Part shown: positions 1 to 7,153 of the stretch, in pieces
Layout: the number at the start of each line of letters is the position of its first letter
Position numbering within the stretch: position 1 is the first letter of the stretch
Position numbers and translations under genes: made by a program
The notes under the pieces: model-generated
Seen by the model: only the letters and a program-made list of their open reading frames with translations
Database searches by the model: none
What the model was told of the DNA's origin: nothing
From: JAJDIA01 sp031555735
GTDB lineage: Bacteria > Bacteroidota > Bacteroidia > Bacteroidales > Tannerellaceae
Direction: 5' to 3'
Assembly (NCBI GenBank): GCA_031555735.1
Contig: JAVBUE010000030.1
Coordinates: 40,496-104,495, forward strand
DNA: 64,000 bases

Positions 1-88
1 CATTTTAATAATAGCCTCCAAATTGTATTGGCTCATCCATAAAATAGATCCCCCTCCGACACACTTTTTTTCTTGTATATATATATGT

Positions 89-117
89 AGCCCGGGCAGA
101 TTCCGTCTGTCCGGGCT
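89..117 (-). terminator. Probable terminator of the ECF sigma operon
   Basis: Twelve-base arms at 89-100 and 106-117 pair at 11 of 12 positions around a 5-base loop. The hairpin lies 20 bases beyond the stop codon of the last minus-strand gene. The flank is AT-rich but has no clean T-run in the minus direction, so the call rests on stem strength and position. Confidence 0.55.
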
Positions 118-136
118 TGTTTATGGTGTGTTTCTA

Positions 137-1048
137 TCAGATATGCAGTTGCAATCCGATGGATACCGGTTGTATTTCCGGGCCTTTGTTGCTTTCGAAG
201 AGGCTCATGGGGGAGTATTTGAGATAGAGGCCGATCCAGTCGTAGCCCGCCTGGAAGAGGAAGTCCATCGTTACCGGGCGGAGATTCATGCCGGTGTCCA
301 CCTTTTCTTTTTGTTTATGGCCTGCGGCATCCCGGAAGGATACGCGGGATGAGGAGGCCGTCTTGATCACCCCTACCACGCCGAGCGAGAGGAAGAAGCC
401 GTCGTCGCATCGTTTCCGCGACTGCCATTCGAGCAGGAGAGGGAGGGTGAGGCTGGTGATGTTGAGCTTGGAGGATTGGTAGGTGATCCCTTCGGGAGCG
501 GGCACCAGCGAGGTGATGCCATCTACTTCCTGGAAACAGGCATTGGTGTCGATGCGATACCGGCTCCAGCGCATCCCGGCGCCGGTCACCACCGCCCAGT
601 TGTGATAGCGCGACAGGCGGAAACTGTGCTCGAAGACGTTGAGGTTGTATTCCAGCGAGTTGCCGCTGTCTAAAGAAACGCCGTTGATATCGTTGATATC
701 CGTCCCGTCGGCGATATTGGCGAATCCCATGCCGAAGCCCGCCCAGTGTCCGGAGAATCCCCTGTTCCAGGAGGGAAGCGGGATGGTGATGGCATTGGCC
801 GACCGCCGGCGTTCGAAGCTTTTCCCATCCTGGTAGTGTCCTTCGAATACAAGCTCGTCTTCCGCCAGTCCGTCGTTGTCTGTTATGTCATAGACTTTGA
901 CCTTCATACGGTCGCCCTCTTCCCTGATCTCAATCCGTTTGCCTTCGATGGTGAGCGTGGTATCAGGTAATGCAGGTTCTATGGCTGCGGCCTGGCTTAC
1001 GAAGGCGATGCAAAGCATGATGCAACAAAGTAACTTTTTCATTTTCAT
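137..1048 (-). CDS. Exported outer-membrane beta-barrel-like protein
   Basis: A 303-residue protein with a signal peptide (MKMKKLLCCIMLCIAFVSQAAA, cleavage expected near residue 22). The remainder alternates polar and hydrophobic residues and is rich in glycine and aromatics, as in Bacteroidetes outer-membrane barrels. It ends in GLQLHI, an aromatic/hydrophobic end typical of a terminal beta strand. It is the last gene of an operon that begins with an ECF sigma factor (2047-2544), so it is probably a target or effector of that envelope-stress-type system. I do not recognise a specific family beyond the barrel-like pattern. Function is unknown; localisation is inferred. Confidence 0.75.
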   Translation of the reverse strand: MKMKKLLCCIMLCIAFVSQAAAIEPALPDTTLTIEGKRIEIREEGDRMKVKVYDITDNDGLAEDELVFEGHYQDGKSFERRRSANAITIPLPSWNRGFSGHWAGFGMGFANIADGTDINDINGVSLDSGNSLEYNLNVFEHSFRLSRYHNWAVVTGAGMRWSRYRIDTNACFQEVDGITSLVPAPEGITYQSSKLNITSLTLPLLLEWQSRKRCDDGFFLSLGVVGVIKTASSSRVSFRDAAGHKQKEKVDTGMNLRPVTMDFLFQAGYDWIGLYLKYSPMSLFESNKGPEIQPVSIGLQLHI

Positions 1049-1073
1049 ATGTTTTTGATGTTTATAAACAGGA

Positions 1074-1529
1074 TTATTGGGCGAAGAGGAGCGTGATGAG
1101 GTCGTCGCTGTCGAGATCCCCTTCGATATAGACCAGGGTGATCACCCCTTTCTTGCTCACTTTGAAGAGGATGAAGCGGTTGACGTCGGCATCCTTGCCG
1201 GGAAGTTGGTAATAGGCGGAGATGAGCCCTCCGTCGTCGGTCACTTCCTTGATCTTCCGCGCCCCTTTCTGATCCGCTTCAAGGCATTTGCGGATAAATT
1301 GCAGGGCTTCGGGATCGTCTTTGATGGTGATACTCCTGTAATGCTTCATGTTATAGGTCTCCAGCATTTCGTTGGAGAGCTCCACCATGGTGACGTTGCG
1401 TTTCCTGCCATAGCGGCTGAATACTTCCTGGATGCTCAGGTCTTTCTGGTTCTCTATGGCCTGTAGCTCTACCGGCAGCATGGCACCGATGATAAACAGG
1501 CATGCGAGTGTATATACGAACTTCTTCAT
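1074..1529 (-). CDS. Exported small protein, DUF4252/DUF6108-like
   Basis: A 151-residue protein with an N-terminal signal sequence (residues 1 to about 24) and a compact alpha/beta body. Around residues 30-60 it reads QEVFSRYGRKRNVTMVELS, an arrangement seen in small exported Bacteroidetes proteins annotated as DUF4252 or DUF6108. The family assignment is from memory of the pattern. It is third in the sigma factor operon, 12 bases after the anti-sigma-like gene and 25 bases before the barrel gene. Such proteins commonly accompany ECF sigma and anti-sigma pairs in this phylum. The biochemical role is unknown. Confidence 0.7.
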   Translation of the reverse strand: MKKFVYTLACLFIIGAMLPVELQAIENQKDLSIQEVFSRYGRKRNVTMVELSNEMLETYNMKHYRSITIKDDPEALQFIRKCLEADQKGARKIKEVTDDGGLISAYYQLPGKDADVNRFILFKVSKKGVITLVYIEGDLDSDDLITLLFAQ

Positions 1530-1541
1530 ATTGTACAGCTA

Positions 1542-2042
1542 TTATTGATTGTCTTCGTTGAATAAGGATCCCAATTCTTTGAGTTGGTTTTTGATGAGCT
1601 CGTTGTCTTCCGTATGTTCCGCTTTCGGGAGATAGTCGCTTGCCGGTTCGGCCACGTCCTGGAGGGCATCGAAGGCCATTTTGCGCACCGTATGGATATC
1701 GGTATAGCAGCGGCCGTTGATCACCACGTAGTTGCCCGCACAGAAACGCGGACTGGCGGGGTTGAACCAGTAGTTGAGCCCCAGCAAAAGCAACAGAGAG
1801 GCCGCCATACCCGACAAGGCAAGCACTATCCTGCGTGCCGGGTGCTGCTTCTTTATGGGCGCGGGCGTTTCCGCCTTTTCTTTGTCGGCAGCGATCTCCT
1901 GGTCGAAGTAGGCAAACAGCGGGCGATAGGCTTCGCAGGCCGGCGGAACCTGTCCGTTGGCGAAGCAGGAGCGGAGCTGCTGTTCTTCGGCGGCAGAGGT
2001 TTCCCCCTCAAAGTATTTCGTAAGTAATGCTTCTATATTCAT
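1542..2042 (-). CDS. Anti-sigma-like single-pass membrane protein
   Basis: A 166-residue protein. Residues 1-55 form a short helical cytoplasmic segment with the pattern LLTKYFEGETSAAEEQQLR, typical of Bacteroidetes proteins that follow ECF sigma genes. A single transmembrane helix lies near residues 72-93 (IVLALSGMAASLLLLLGLNY), followed by a periplasmic tail. There is no FecR domain and no zinc-finger CxxC motif. It starts 4 bases after the sigma factor stop codon, so the two are translationally close. The likely job is to hold the sigma factor at the membrane and release it on an envelope signal. That is inferred from gene order and topology. Confidence 0.75.
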   Translation of the reverse strand: MNIEALLTKYFEGETSAAEEQQLRSCFANGQVPPACEAYRPLFAYFDQEIAADKEKAETPAPIKKQHPARRIVLALSGMAASLLLLLGLNYWFNPASPRFCAGNYVVINGRCYTDIHTVRKMAFDALQDVAEPASDYLPKAEHTEDNELIKNQLKELGSLFNEDNQ

Positions 2043-2046
2043 CTTT

Positions 2047-2544
2047 TTATGCGATAATGGCGAGGTATTGTTCCCTTATTTTCTTTCGTGCCCGGGAGAG
2101 GTTGGAGCGCACGGCCTCGACGGTTGAGCCGGTGATCTCCGCGATCTCGTTCAGTTCGTAGCCTTCCACGTCTTTCATCCGGATGATGGTTTGCTGCAGC
2201 GAAGGCAGTTGTCCGATCAGGCGGCGGATAAGTGCGACGGCGTCGGTCTGTTCCAGTTGCTCGGCGGGATCGCGTCCTCCCGCGTCGAGGCGCAGGAGCT
2301 CGTCGGTATCACCGTGCGGTTTCCGCGCTTTCCGCTTGTCGAGGGCGAGGTTCTTTGTCATCGTCACCGCCAGCGCCTCCACGCTTGCATAGCCATCGAG
2401 GGTATCGCGGATATGCCAGAGTCTGAGGAAGATTTCCTGCACCACATCCTCGGCATCTGCTTCGTTATCGAGCAGCCTGCAGGCGATATGCGTCAATCTT
2501 TCCCGGAGTGGTACGACCTTTATTTTAAACCCTTCGAGCTCCAT
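2047..2544 (-). CDS. ECF RNA polymerase sigma-70 family factor
   Basis: A 165-residue ECF sigma factor when started at the Met of MELEGFKIKV. The reading frame is open for 31 more codons upstream. I chose the shorter start because a Bacteroidetes-like -7 element (TTCCTTTG in the minus direction) lies about 12-20 bases before it, inside the longer form. Region 2 includes NEADAEDVVQEIFLRLW, and region 4.2 has the helix-turn-helix ELNEIAEITGSTVEAVRSNL followed by SRARKKIREQ. It heads a four-gene minus-strand operon with an anti-sigma-like protein, a small exported protein and a barrel-like protein. It probably directs transcription of this operon or of a small envelope regulon. Confidence 0.9.
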   Translation of the reverse strand: MELEGFKIKVVPLRERLTHIACRLLDNEADAEDVVQEIFLRLWHIRDTLDGYASVEALAVTMTKNLALDKRKARKPHGDTDELLRLDAGGRDPAEQLEQTDAVALIRRLIGQLPSLQQTIIRMKDVEGYELNEIAEITGSTVEAVRSNLSRARKKIREQYLAIIA

Positions 2545-2624
2545 GTTACCGAATAGACGACAAAGGAAAGAAAACATCACATGTATTACCCCATTTGTAT
2601 AAGAATTGTTTTTTTGTTCTGTTA

Positions 2625-2657
2625 TTTGCGAATACACGGGAAGGTTCCGTATCTTTG
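2625..2657 (+). promoter_or_regulatory. Promoter of the HigBA-like locus
   Basis: A TTTG at 2625-2628 and TATCTTTG at 2650-2657 are separated by 21 bases and match the Bacteroidetes -33/-7 consensus closely. The start codon of the toxin remnant follows at 2676. The promoter therefore looks intact although the toxin gene is not. Confidence 0.7.
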
Positions 2658-2675
2658 TGATGAAAATAAAGCAAT

Positions 2676-2907
2676 ATGATTGTTGTTTTTGATAAGGAAT
2701 ACCTACGCGACTTGTATGAAACCGGTAAGACTACAGAAAAAAAGCACCGTTTTCAGCCGGAAGTGGTGAAAAAGTACAGAGCGCGTATCAAAATCTTCCA
2801 TCAGGGTAAACGATCAATACCGGATTGAGTTTACTGTCACAGGTAATGGGACAGAGCCAGTCATAACGATATGCACTATTTTAGAGTTGTCAAATCATTA
2901 CAAATAG
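2676..2907 (+). pseudogene. HigB/RelE-like toxin gene with internal deletion
   Basis: From the ATG at 2676 the frame reads MIVVFDKEYLRDLYETGKTT and then a lysine-rich stretch, the usual start of a Bacteroidetes HigB-like RelE-superfamily toxin. It stops at 2826-2828 after 50 codons. From about 2797 a different frame reads KSSIRVNDQYRIEF and runs to TVTGNGTEPVITICTILELS, the normal C-terminus, ending at a stop at 2905-2907. The two halves meet near 2790-2797. Members of this family are about 100-110 residues, so roughly 30-40 codons of the middle are missing and the frame is broken. That removes the central strands of the toxin fold. The HigA-like gene follows 6 bases later and is intact. The toxin should be inactive, leaving an orphan antitoxin. 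Confidence 0.85.
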
Positions 2908-2913
2908 AAGGGT

Positions 2914-3258
2914 ATGAATTCAATAAATGGAATTGAACCCCGCATGCTGGCAAACAACCTCACGCCCTATGAACCCATACATCCGGGGGAGGTTCTGAAG
3001 GAAGAAATGGAATACCGTGTCATCTCCCAACGGAAAATGGCTACGCAAATGGGTGTGTCGTATTCCGTCCTGAATGAAATATTGAATGGTAAACGTCCGG
3101 TTACCACAGAATATGCGTTGCTGTTTGAAGCTGTTTTGGGAATTGAAGCCGGTATATTCATTCGGATGCAAGCCGATTATAATCTGCAAATGGCACGGAA
3201 AGACAAATCATTTGCTGAGCGACTGGCAGCCATACGCACTATGGCATCCATGCTCTGA
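2914..3258 (+). CDS. higA: HigA-family antitoxin / XRE transcriptional regulator
   Basis: A 114-residue protein with the HigA signature PIHPGEVLKEEM at residues 20-31, followed by a helix-turn-helix (ISQRKMATQMGVSYSVLNEI) at about residues 37-56 and GKRPVTTEYALLFEAVLG in the recognition region. HigA proteins bind and neutralise a HigB mRNA interferase and repress their shared promoter. Here the partner toxin directly upstream is broken by deletion, so this protein may now act only as an autorepressor or regulate other sites. It is transcribed from the promoter at 2625-2657. The family call is firm; the retained role is inference. Confidence 0.9.
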   Translation: MNSINGIEPRMLANNLTPYEPIHPGEVLKEEMEYRVISQRKMATQMGVSYSVLNEILNGKRPVTTEYALLFEAVLGIEAGIFIRMQADYNLQMARKDKSFAERLAAIRTMASML

Positions 3259-3296
3259 TACCCCATTTGTTTCAGGATTTTGACAGAATCTTTCCA

Positions 3297-3304
3297 TAGC
3301 TTTG
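3297..3304 (+). promoter_or_regulatory. -7 element before the two-component pair
   Basis: TAGCTTTG matches TAnnTTTG exactly and lies 17 bases before the response regulator ATG. No well-spaced -33 element is evident. Confidence 0.55.
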
Positions 3305-3321
3305 CGCTTTAAGTTGTTTGT

Positions 3322-4005
3322 ATGAAGATACTGATTGTGGAAGATGAGGCTTCGTTGCGGGAGGTGATGTGCCGTTCGCTGGAGAAGGAACGGTTTGTCG
3401 TTGAAACCGCCTCCCATTACCAGGAGGCGCTGTTCCGGATAAACGATTACGATTACGATTGCGTGATACTCGATATCATGCTACCCGGCGGCAGTGGCCT
3501 GTCTGTCCTCGAGGAACTGAAGCGGATGCACAAGAAAGAAAGTGTGCTCATCATCTCCGCCAAAGATTCGGTGGACGACAAAGTGGCGGGGCTCAACCTC
3601 GGCGCCGACGATTACCTCACCAAGCCCTTTCACCTGGCCGAGCTGCACGCCCGGGTCAAGTCCCTGATCCGCCGCAAACAGCAGGACGGGGAGCTTTCCC
3701 TCTCCGTTGAGAACCTCACCATCTGGCCCGACCGCCACGCCGTCTGTGTGGAAGGCGATGAGCTGGCGCTGAACCGCAAGGAATTCGACCTGCTTTATTA
3801 CTTTGTGGCCAATCCCGACCGGCTGATCAGTAAATCCAGCCTTGCCGAATCCGTGTGGGGCGATTATATCGACCAGGCCGACAGCTACGACTTTATTTAC
3901 AGCCAGGTGAAGAACCTGCGTAAGAAGCTCAAAGCGGCGGGCGCCCATGTCGAGATCAGGGCGGTATATGGTTTCGGCTACAAAATGACACGCGACGACG
4001 GATGA
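3322..4005 (+). CDS. OmpR/PhoB-type response regulator
   Basis: A 227-residue protein with an N-terminal receiver domain. The acidic pocket is VEDE at residues 5-8, the phosphoacceptor Asp lies in CVILDIMLPGGSG, and the conserved Lys lies in LTKPF near residue 102. The C-terminal half is a winged helix (LNRKEFDLLYYFVANPD... and YGFGYKM at the end) as in OmpR/PhoB regulators. It is paired with the histidine kinase at 4002-5267, whose ATG overlaps its stop codon, so the two are translationally coupled. Regulated genes cannot be read from the sequence, but the downstream PepSY-like exported proteins are candidates, since such proteins often sit beside envelope-sensing systems. Confidence 0.95.
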   Translation: MKILIVEDEASLREVMCRSLEKERFVVETASHYQEALFRINDYDYDCVILDIMLPGGSGLSVLEELKRMHKKESVLIISAKDSVDDKVAGLNLGADDYLTKPFHLAELHARVKSLIRRKQQDGELSLSVENLTIWPDRHAVCVEGDELALNRKEFDLLYYFVANPDRLISKSSLAESVWGDYIDQADSYDFIYSQVKNLRKKLKAAGAHVEIRAVYGFGYKMTRDDG

Positions 4006-5267
4006 AATTAGCCTCCCACACCTCCCGTAACCTGGCGCTTCCCTTGTTGCTGCTCATGGCCGTCTGGGCATGCGCATTCTACTTCCTCATCCTCCATGAG
4101 GTAAACGATGAGACGAACGACAGCCTGCGGAATTATAAAGAGCTGATTATCCGGAAAGCCTTGTCGGACAGTACATCCCTGCGGGGGAACGACGATCTGA
4201 TGACCCGTTATGCCATCCGTGAGATACCGGCCGGACAGGCGCGTTTGTGGGAAGATGAGCTTTTCGATTCCACCCAATACATCGAGATGGAACGGGAAGA
4301 CGAGCCGGTTCGTGTGCTGCGGACCCATTTCAGGGCTTCGGATGGACGGTGTTATGAGCTCACCCTCTCGCTCTCCACGCTGGAGAAAGAAGACCTGATG
4401 GAGAAAGTCCTATGGGCGATACTTGGCCTGTATATCCTGCTGTTGATGTGTATCCTGGCTGTTACCCACAGCGTATTCCGCAAAAGCCTGCGGCCGCTGT
4501 ACCGCCTGCTCGATTGGGTGAACCGCTTTCATCCCGCCCATCCGCTGCCTCCGTTGCAGAACGATACGGCGGTAGATGAGTTCAATGCCCTCAACATCGC
4601 TTTCCAGGAAGCCGCGCAACGCAACGCCCGGGTCTATGAACAACAGAAGCAGTTGATCGAAAACGCCTCGCATGAACTACAGACGCCCCTGGCTGTCTGC
4701 CTGAACAAACTGGAGTTGCTGAGCGAACATCCCGGCTGTACGGAATCCCAACTGGCGGAGATCGACGGGTTGAACCGCACCTTGCAGGGGATCGTCCGGA
4801 TGAACCGTTCGCTGCTGTTGCTGTCGCGCATCGAGAACGGGCAGTATCCCGACACGGCTGATGTATCCATTACCCAACAGGCTGCTCTTCTGCTGGACGA
4901 ATTTGCGGGGATATACGAAGAAAAACAGATCCGGGTGCATCTGCAGCAACAAGCCGACCTCCGCTGGCGGATGAATGAGGAACTGGCGGGCGTCCTGCTG
5001 CGCAACTTGCTCAAAAACGCGTTTGTACATAATCTCCCGCATGGGGAGATCCGGGTGGAGATCACATCCCGCAGCCTGCGTATCGAGAATACGGGGGAGG
5101 GCGGGGAACTGGACCGTGACCGGCTCTTCCGCCGTTTCGGCCGTCAATGCAACCGCCCGGAATCGACGGGATTGGGATTGGCGCTGGTACAATCGATCGC
5201 CTCGTTATATGGCATACGTGTCACCTATTCGTATCCGGGGAAGCATTGTTTTACGCTGGCTTTTTAA
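4002..5267 (+). CDS. Sensor histidine kinase
   Basis: A 421-residue membrane kinase. A first transmembrane helix lies near residues 12-32 and a second near residues 138-160, enclosing a periplasmic sensor of about 105 residues with no domain I recognise. The H-box is IENASHELQTPLAV near residue 225, and the ATP-binding domain has LLRNLLKNAFVHN (N box) and STGLGLALVQSI (G2 box) near the end. There is no obvious PAS domain. It forms an operon with the OmpR-type regulator by a 4-base overlap. The kinase class is firm; the signal is unknown. Confidence 0.93.
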   Translation: MKLASHTSRNLALPLLLLMAVWACAFYFLILHEVNDETNDSLRNYKELIIRKALSDSTSLRGNDDLMTRYAIREIPAGQARLWEDELFDSTQYIEMEREDEPVRVLRTHFRASDGRCYELTLSLSTLEKEDLMEKVLWAILGLYILLLMCILAVTHSVFRKSLRPLYRLLDWVNRFHPAHPLPPLQNDTAVDEFNALNIAFQEAAQRNARVYEQQKQLIENASHELQTPLAVCLNKLELLSEHPGCTESQLAEIDGLNRTLQGIVRMNRSLLLLSRIENGQYPDTADVSITQQAALLLDEFAGIYEEKQIRVHLQQQADLRWRMNEELAGVLLRNLLKNAFVHNLPHGEIRVEITSRSLRIENTGEGGELDRDRLFRRFGRQCNRPESTGLGLALVQSIASLYGIRVTYSYPGKHCFTLAF

Positions 5268-5388
5268 GCATTTAGGCGCTTGCCGGATCCGTCCGGACGG
5301 GAGTCTGATGCACTACCGACAACGTCAGGTGGGTCTATTGCAAACATCCTAATGAAGTAATACCTGCATGCTATCGTTTTTCGCTCTC

Positions 5389-5608
5389 CACCATAGCGGA
5401 GGGATAACTCCACATGGGTGGCGCTTTCTCTTCACCCGGGTGGCGCTTTCTCTTCGCCAAGGTGAAGAAAAAACTCCACCCGGGTGAAGAGAAGGCTCCG
5501 CCAAGGTGGAGAGAAGGCTCCACCCGGGTGAAGAGAACTGAACATACAAATGTTGACAACAGATCTTCTATATGTTGACAACAGAGGCTCAGGTAGTTGA
5601 CGGCAGAT
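5389..5608 (+). repeat. Intergenic array of ten 22-bp-phased units
   Basis: Units begin at 5389 (degenerate), 5411, 5433, 5455, 5477, 5499, 5521, 5543, 5565 and 5587, each exactly 22 bp after the last. The first family has the 10-base core CACCCGGGTG (a perfect palindrome) or the variant CGCCAAGGTG. The flank is GGCGCTTTCTCTT after the first cores but AAGAGAAGGCTC after the later ones. These are near reverse complements, so orientation flips in mid-array. From 5543 a second family with the core TTGACAACAGA or TTGACGGCAGA continues in the same 22-bp phase. The array fills most of the gap between the histidine kinase and the PepSY-like gene. Minus-strand open frames across it are by-products of the repeats. 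Confidence 0.85.
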
Positions 5609-5699
5609 CTTCTTATGCTGAAATTTTTGTCCGCGTCCTGCCATACAAAATACCTGCCTGTTTGGGTGGTTATTCCCAATTCTTTCCCGAATGGCGGCG

Positions 5700-5707
5700 T
5701 ATTTTTG
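5700..5707 (+). promoter_or_regulatory. -7 element of the PepSY-like gene
   Basis: TATTTTTG lies 19 bases before the ATG at 5727 and matches TAnnTTTG. The -33 region is not recognisable. Confidence 0.5.
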
Positions 5708-5726
5708 CATCATAATCAAGGAAAAA

Positions 5727-6161
5727 ATGAAACAGTTCGTATGTATATTGATCGGATTATGGATGGCAGTCCCGGTGGGAGCCATCGGCGACAAGGTTAC
5801 CCAGGACCAAACCCTCCTGCCGGATACCTGCCGCTCTTTTCTGCAAACGTACTACCGGGGTATGCCGGTAGCGCATATCGAGATCGACCGTTTCCTGGGA
5901 TGGGATACCGGATATGAGGTGATCCTGACCGACGGCACCAACATCGAATTCTCTTCCTCCGGAATCTGGCACGACATCGAAGGCAGGAAGGCTGTCCCTA
6001 CCGCCCTCATTCCCGGATTTATCCGCGCCTACGTACAATCGAATTATCCGGCGGAGAGCATTCGCTCGATTGAAAAGGAACGCAGGGAATACAGCATCGA
6101 ACTCTCCAACGGGATCGAACTGACGTTCAACCATAAAGGGAAATTAATAGAAGTGGATTAG
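5727..6161 (+). CDS. Exported PepSY-like protein
   Basis: A 144-residue protein beginning MKQFVCILIGLWMAVPVGAI, a clear signal peptide. I preferred this Met to one 12 codons upstream because it begins the signal sequence directly and leaves room for the -7 element at 5700-5707. The mature part has two similar halves with the alternating pattern of Bacteroidetes PepSY-like (DUF2874) domains: YEVILTDGTNIEFSSSGIW in the first and YSIELSNGIELTFNHKGKL in the second. Such domains occur in exported proteins near two-component systems and are thought to bind or inhibit other envelope proteins. It is followed by a larger PepSY-like lipoprotein. The specific function is unknown. Confidence 0.8.
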   Translation: MKQFVCILIGLWMAVPVGAIGDKVTQDQTLLPDTCRSFLQTYYRGMPVAHIEIDRFLGWDTGYEVILTDGTNIEFSSSGIWHDIEGRKAVPTALIPGFIRAYVQSNYPAESIRSIEKERREYSIELSNGIELTFNHKGKLIEVD

Positions 6162-6191
6162 TATTTATGTATAAACAAAAAACAGGAAGAA

Positions 6192-7016
6192 ATGAAAACA
6201 AACATGCTTTTTTCAGTGTTAATAGCCGGTAGCCTGCTGGCAGGTACAAGCTGTGACAACGACGACGATTACCTGCCCGAACAAACGGTGATCGCCTCAT
6301 TCAACACCAAATATCCCGAAGCGAAACGGGTGGAGTGGGAAAATAAGAAAGGATATAAGGTGGTTGATTTTACCTTGAACGGCAAAGAATCCGAAGCCTG
6401 GTTCGATACTAACGGCAACTGGTTGCTGACCGAAACAGATATCCGGTTTGAAGATCTGCCCATGCCGGTGCAGGGTGTGTTCGTAGTCAGCCCCTATGGC
6501 GCCTGGCGGGTGGAAGATGTGGATATGCTGACACGCCCCGATGCCGATGTGGTCTATGTGATTGAAGTGGAAAAAGGCGAGCAGGAGAAGGACCTGTATT
6601 ATGCGGAAGACGGCACGCTGCTTAGGGAGTCTGACGATGACAACGGAAACGGCTACGAGCCATCGGCTATCCCGGTGGCCGTGACGGAAAAACTGCAGGC
6701 GCTCTATCCGGGTGCTACCGTCCTGGAGTATGATCGTGAAGGCGCCTTTCTGGAAATAGATATACGCGACGCAGGCATTCATAAGGAAGTGCGGTTCGAT
6801 AGCGCCAACAACTGGGTGAGTACGGAATGGGATATTCCGGTAAGCAATGTGCCGGTTGTCATAAAAGACGCGATCAAAGCGTCGCCATACGCCAACTATT
6901 CAATCGACGATGTGGAAATCAGGGAAACTCCCGAAGGACAGTTTTTCGTCTTTGAACTGGAATCCGGTGAAAAAGAAGCATATCTGACCATCCAGTCCGA
7001 CGGCACGATTGTATAA
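6192..7016 (+). CDS. PepSY-like lipoprotein
   Basis: A 274-residue protein with a lipoprotein signal (SVLIAGSLLAGTSC, Cys at residue 21) followed by the acidic run DNDDD, a common surface-exposure type signal after lipidation. The body holds repeated PepSY-like/DUF2874 units. One spans about residues 33-85 (FNTKYPEAKRVEWENKKGYK, then AWFDTNGNWLLTETD) and another about residues 160-215 (LQALYPGATVLEYDREGAFL, then VRFDSANNWVSTEWD). Further related segments lie between and after them. It follows the smaller PepSY-like gene by 30 bases and is probably co-transcribed with it. The role is unknown; beta-lactamase-inhibitor-like binding folds have been proposed for this family. Confidence 0.82.
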   Translation: MKTNMLFSVLIAGSLLAGTSCDNDDDYLPEQTVIASFNTKYPEAKRVEWENKKGYKVVDFTLNGKESEAWFDTNGNWLLTETDIRFEDLPMPVQGVFVVSPYGAWRVEDVDMLTRPDADVVYVIEVEKGEQEKDLYYAEDGTLLRESDDDNGNGYEPSAIPVAVTEKLQALYPGATVLEYDREGAFLEIDIRDAGIHKEVRFDSANNWVSTEWDIPVSNVPVVIKDAIKASPYANYSIDDVEIRETPEGQFFVFELESGEKEAYLTIQSDGTIV

Positions 7017-7085
7017 TACATGCCGGGCGAATGATCACATTACGCTTTTCATGGCTAAATGCAAACAATTCTCTGAATAATTCCT

Positions 7086-7093
7086 TATTTTTG
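7086..7093 (+). promoter_or_regulatory. -7 element before the ricT-like gene
   Basis: TATTTTTG matches TAnnTTTG and leaves a leader of about 55 bases before the ATG at 7154. The -33 match is poor. Confidence 0.45.
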
Positions 7094-7153
7094 CACTTTA
7101 TACCCAAACCGGCGGCCAACGAATAGCCGCCGGTATCATATATAAAGTACGAC

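Noticed and set aside
23..352. A 109-codon frame at the window start
   Set aside because: It spans a terminator hairpin and the antisense of the barrel-like gene, with no coding signal of its own.
5371..5794. Overlapping minus-strand open frames of 66-120 codons
   Set aside because: They run through the 22-bp array, so the translated proteins are just repeats in three frames. No start signals or similarity support them.
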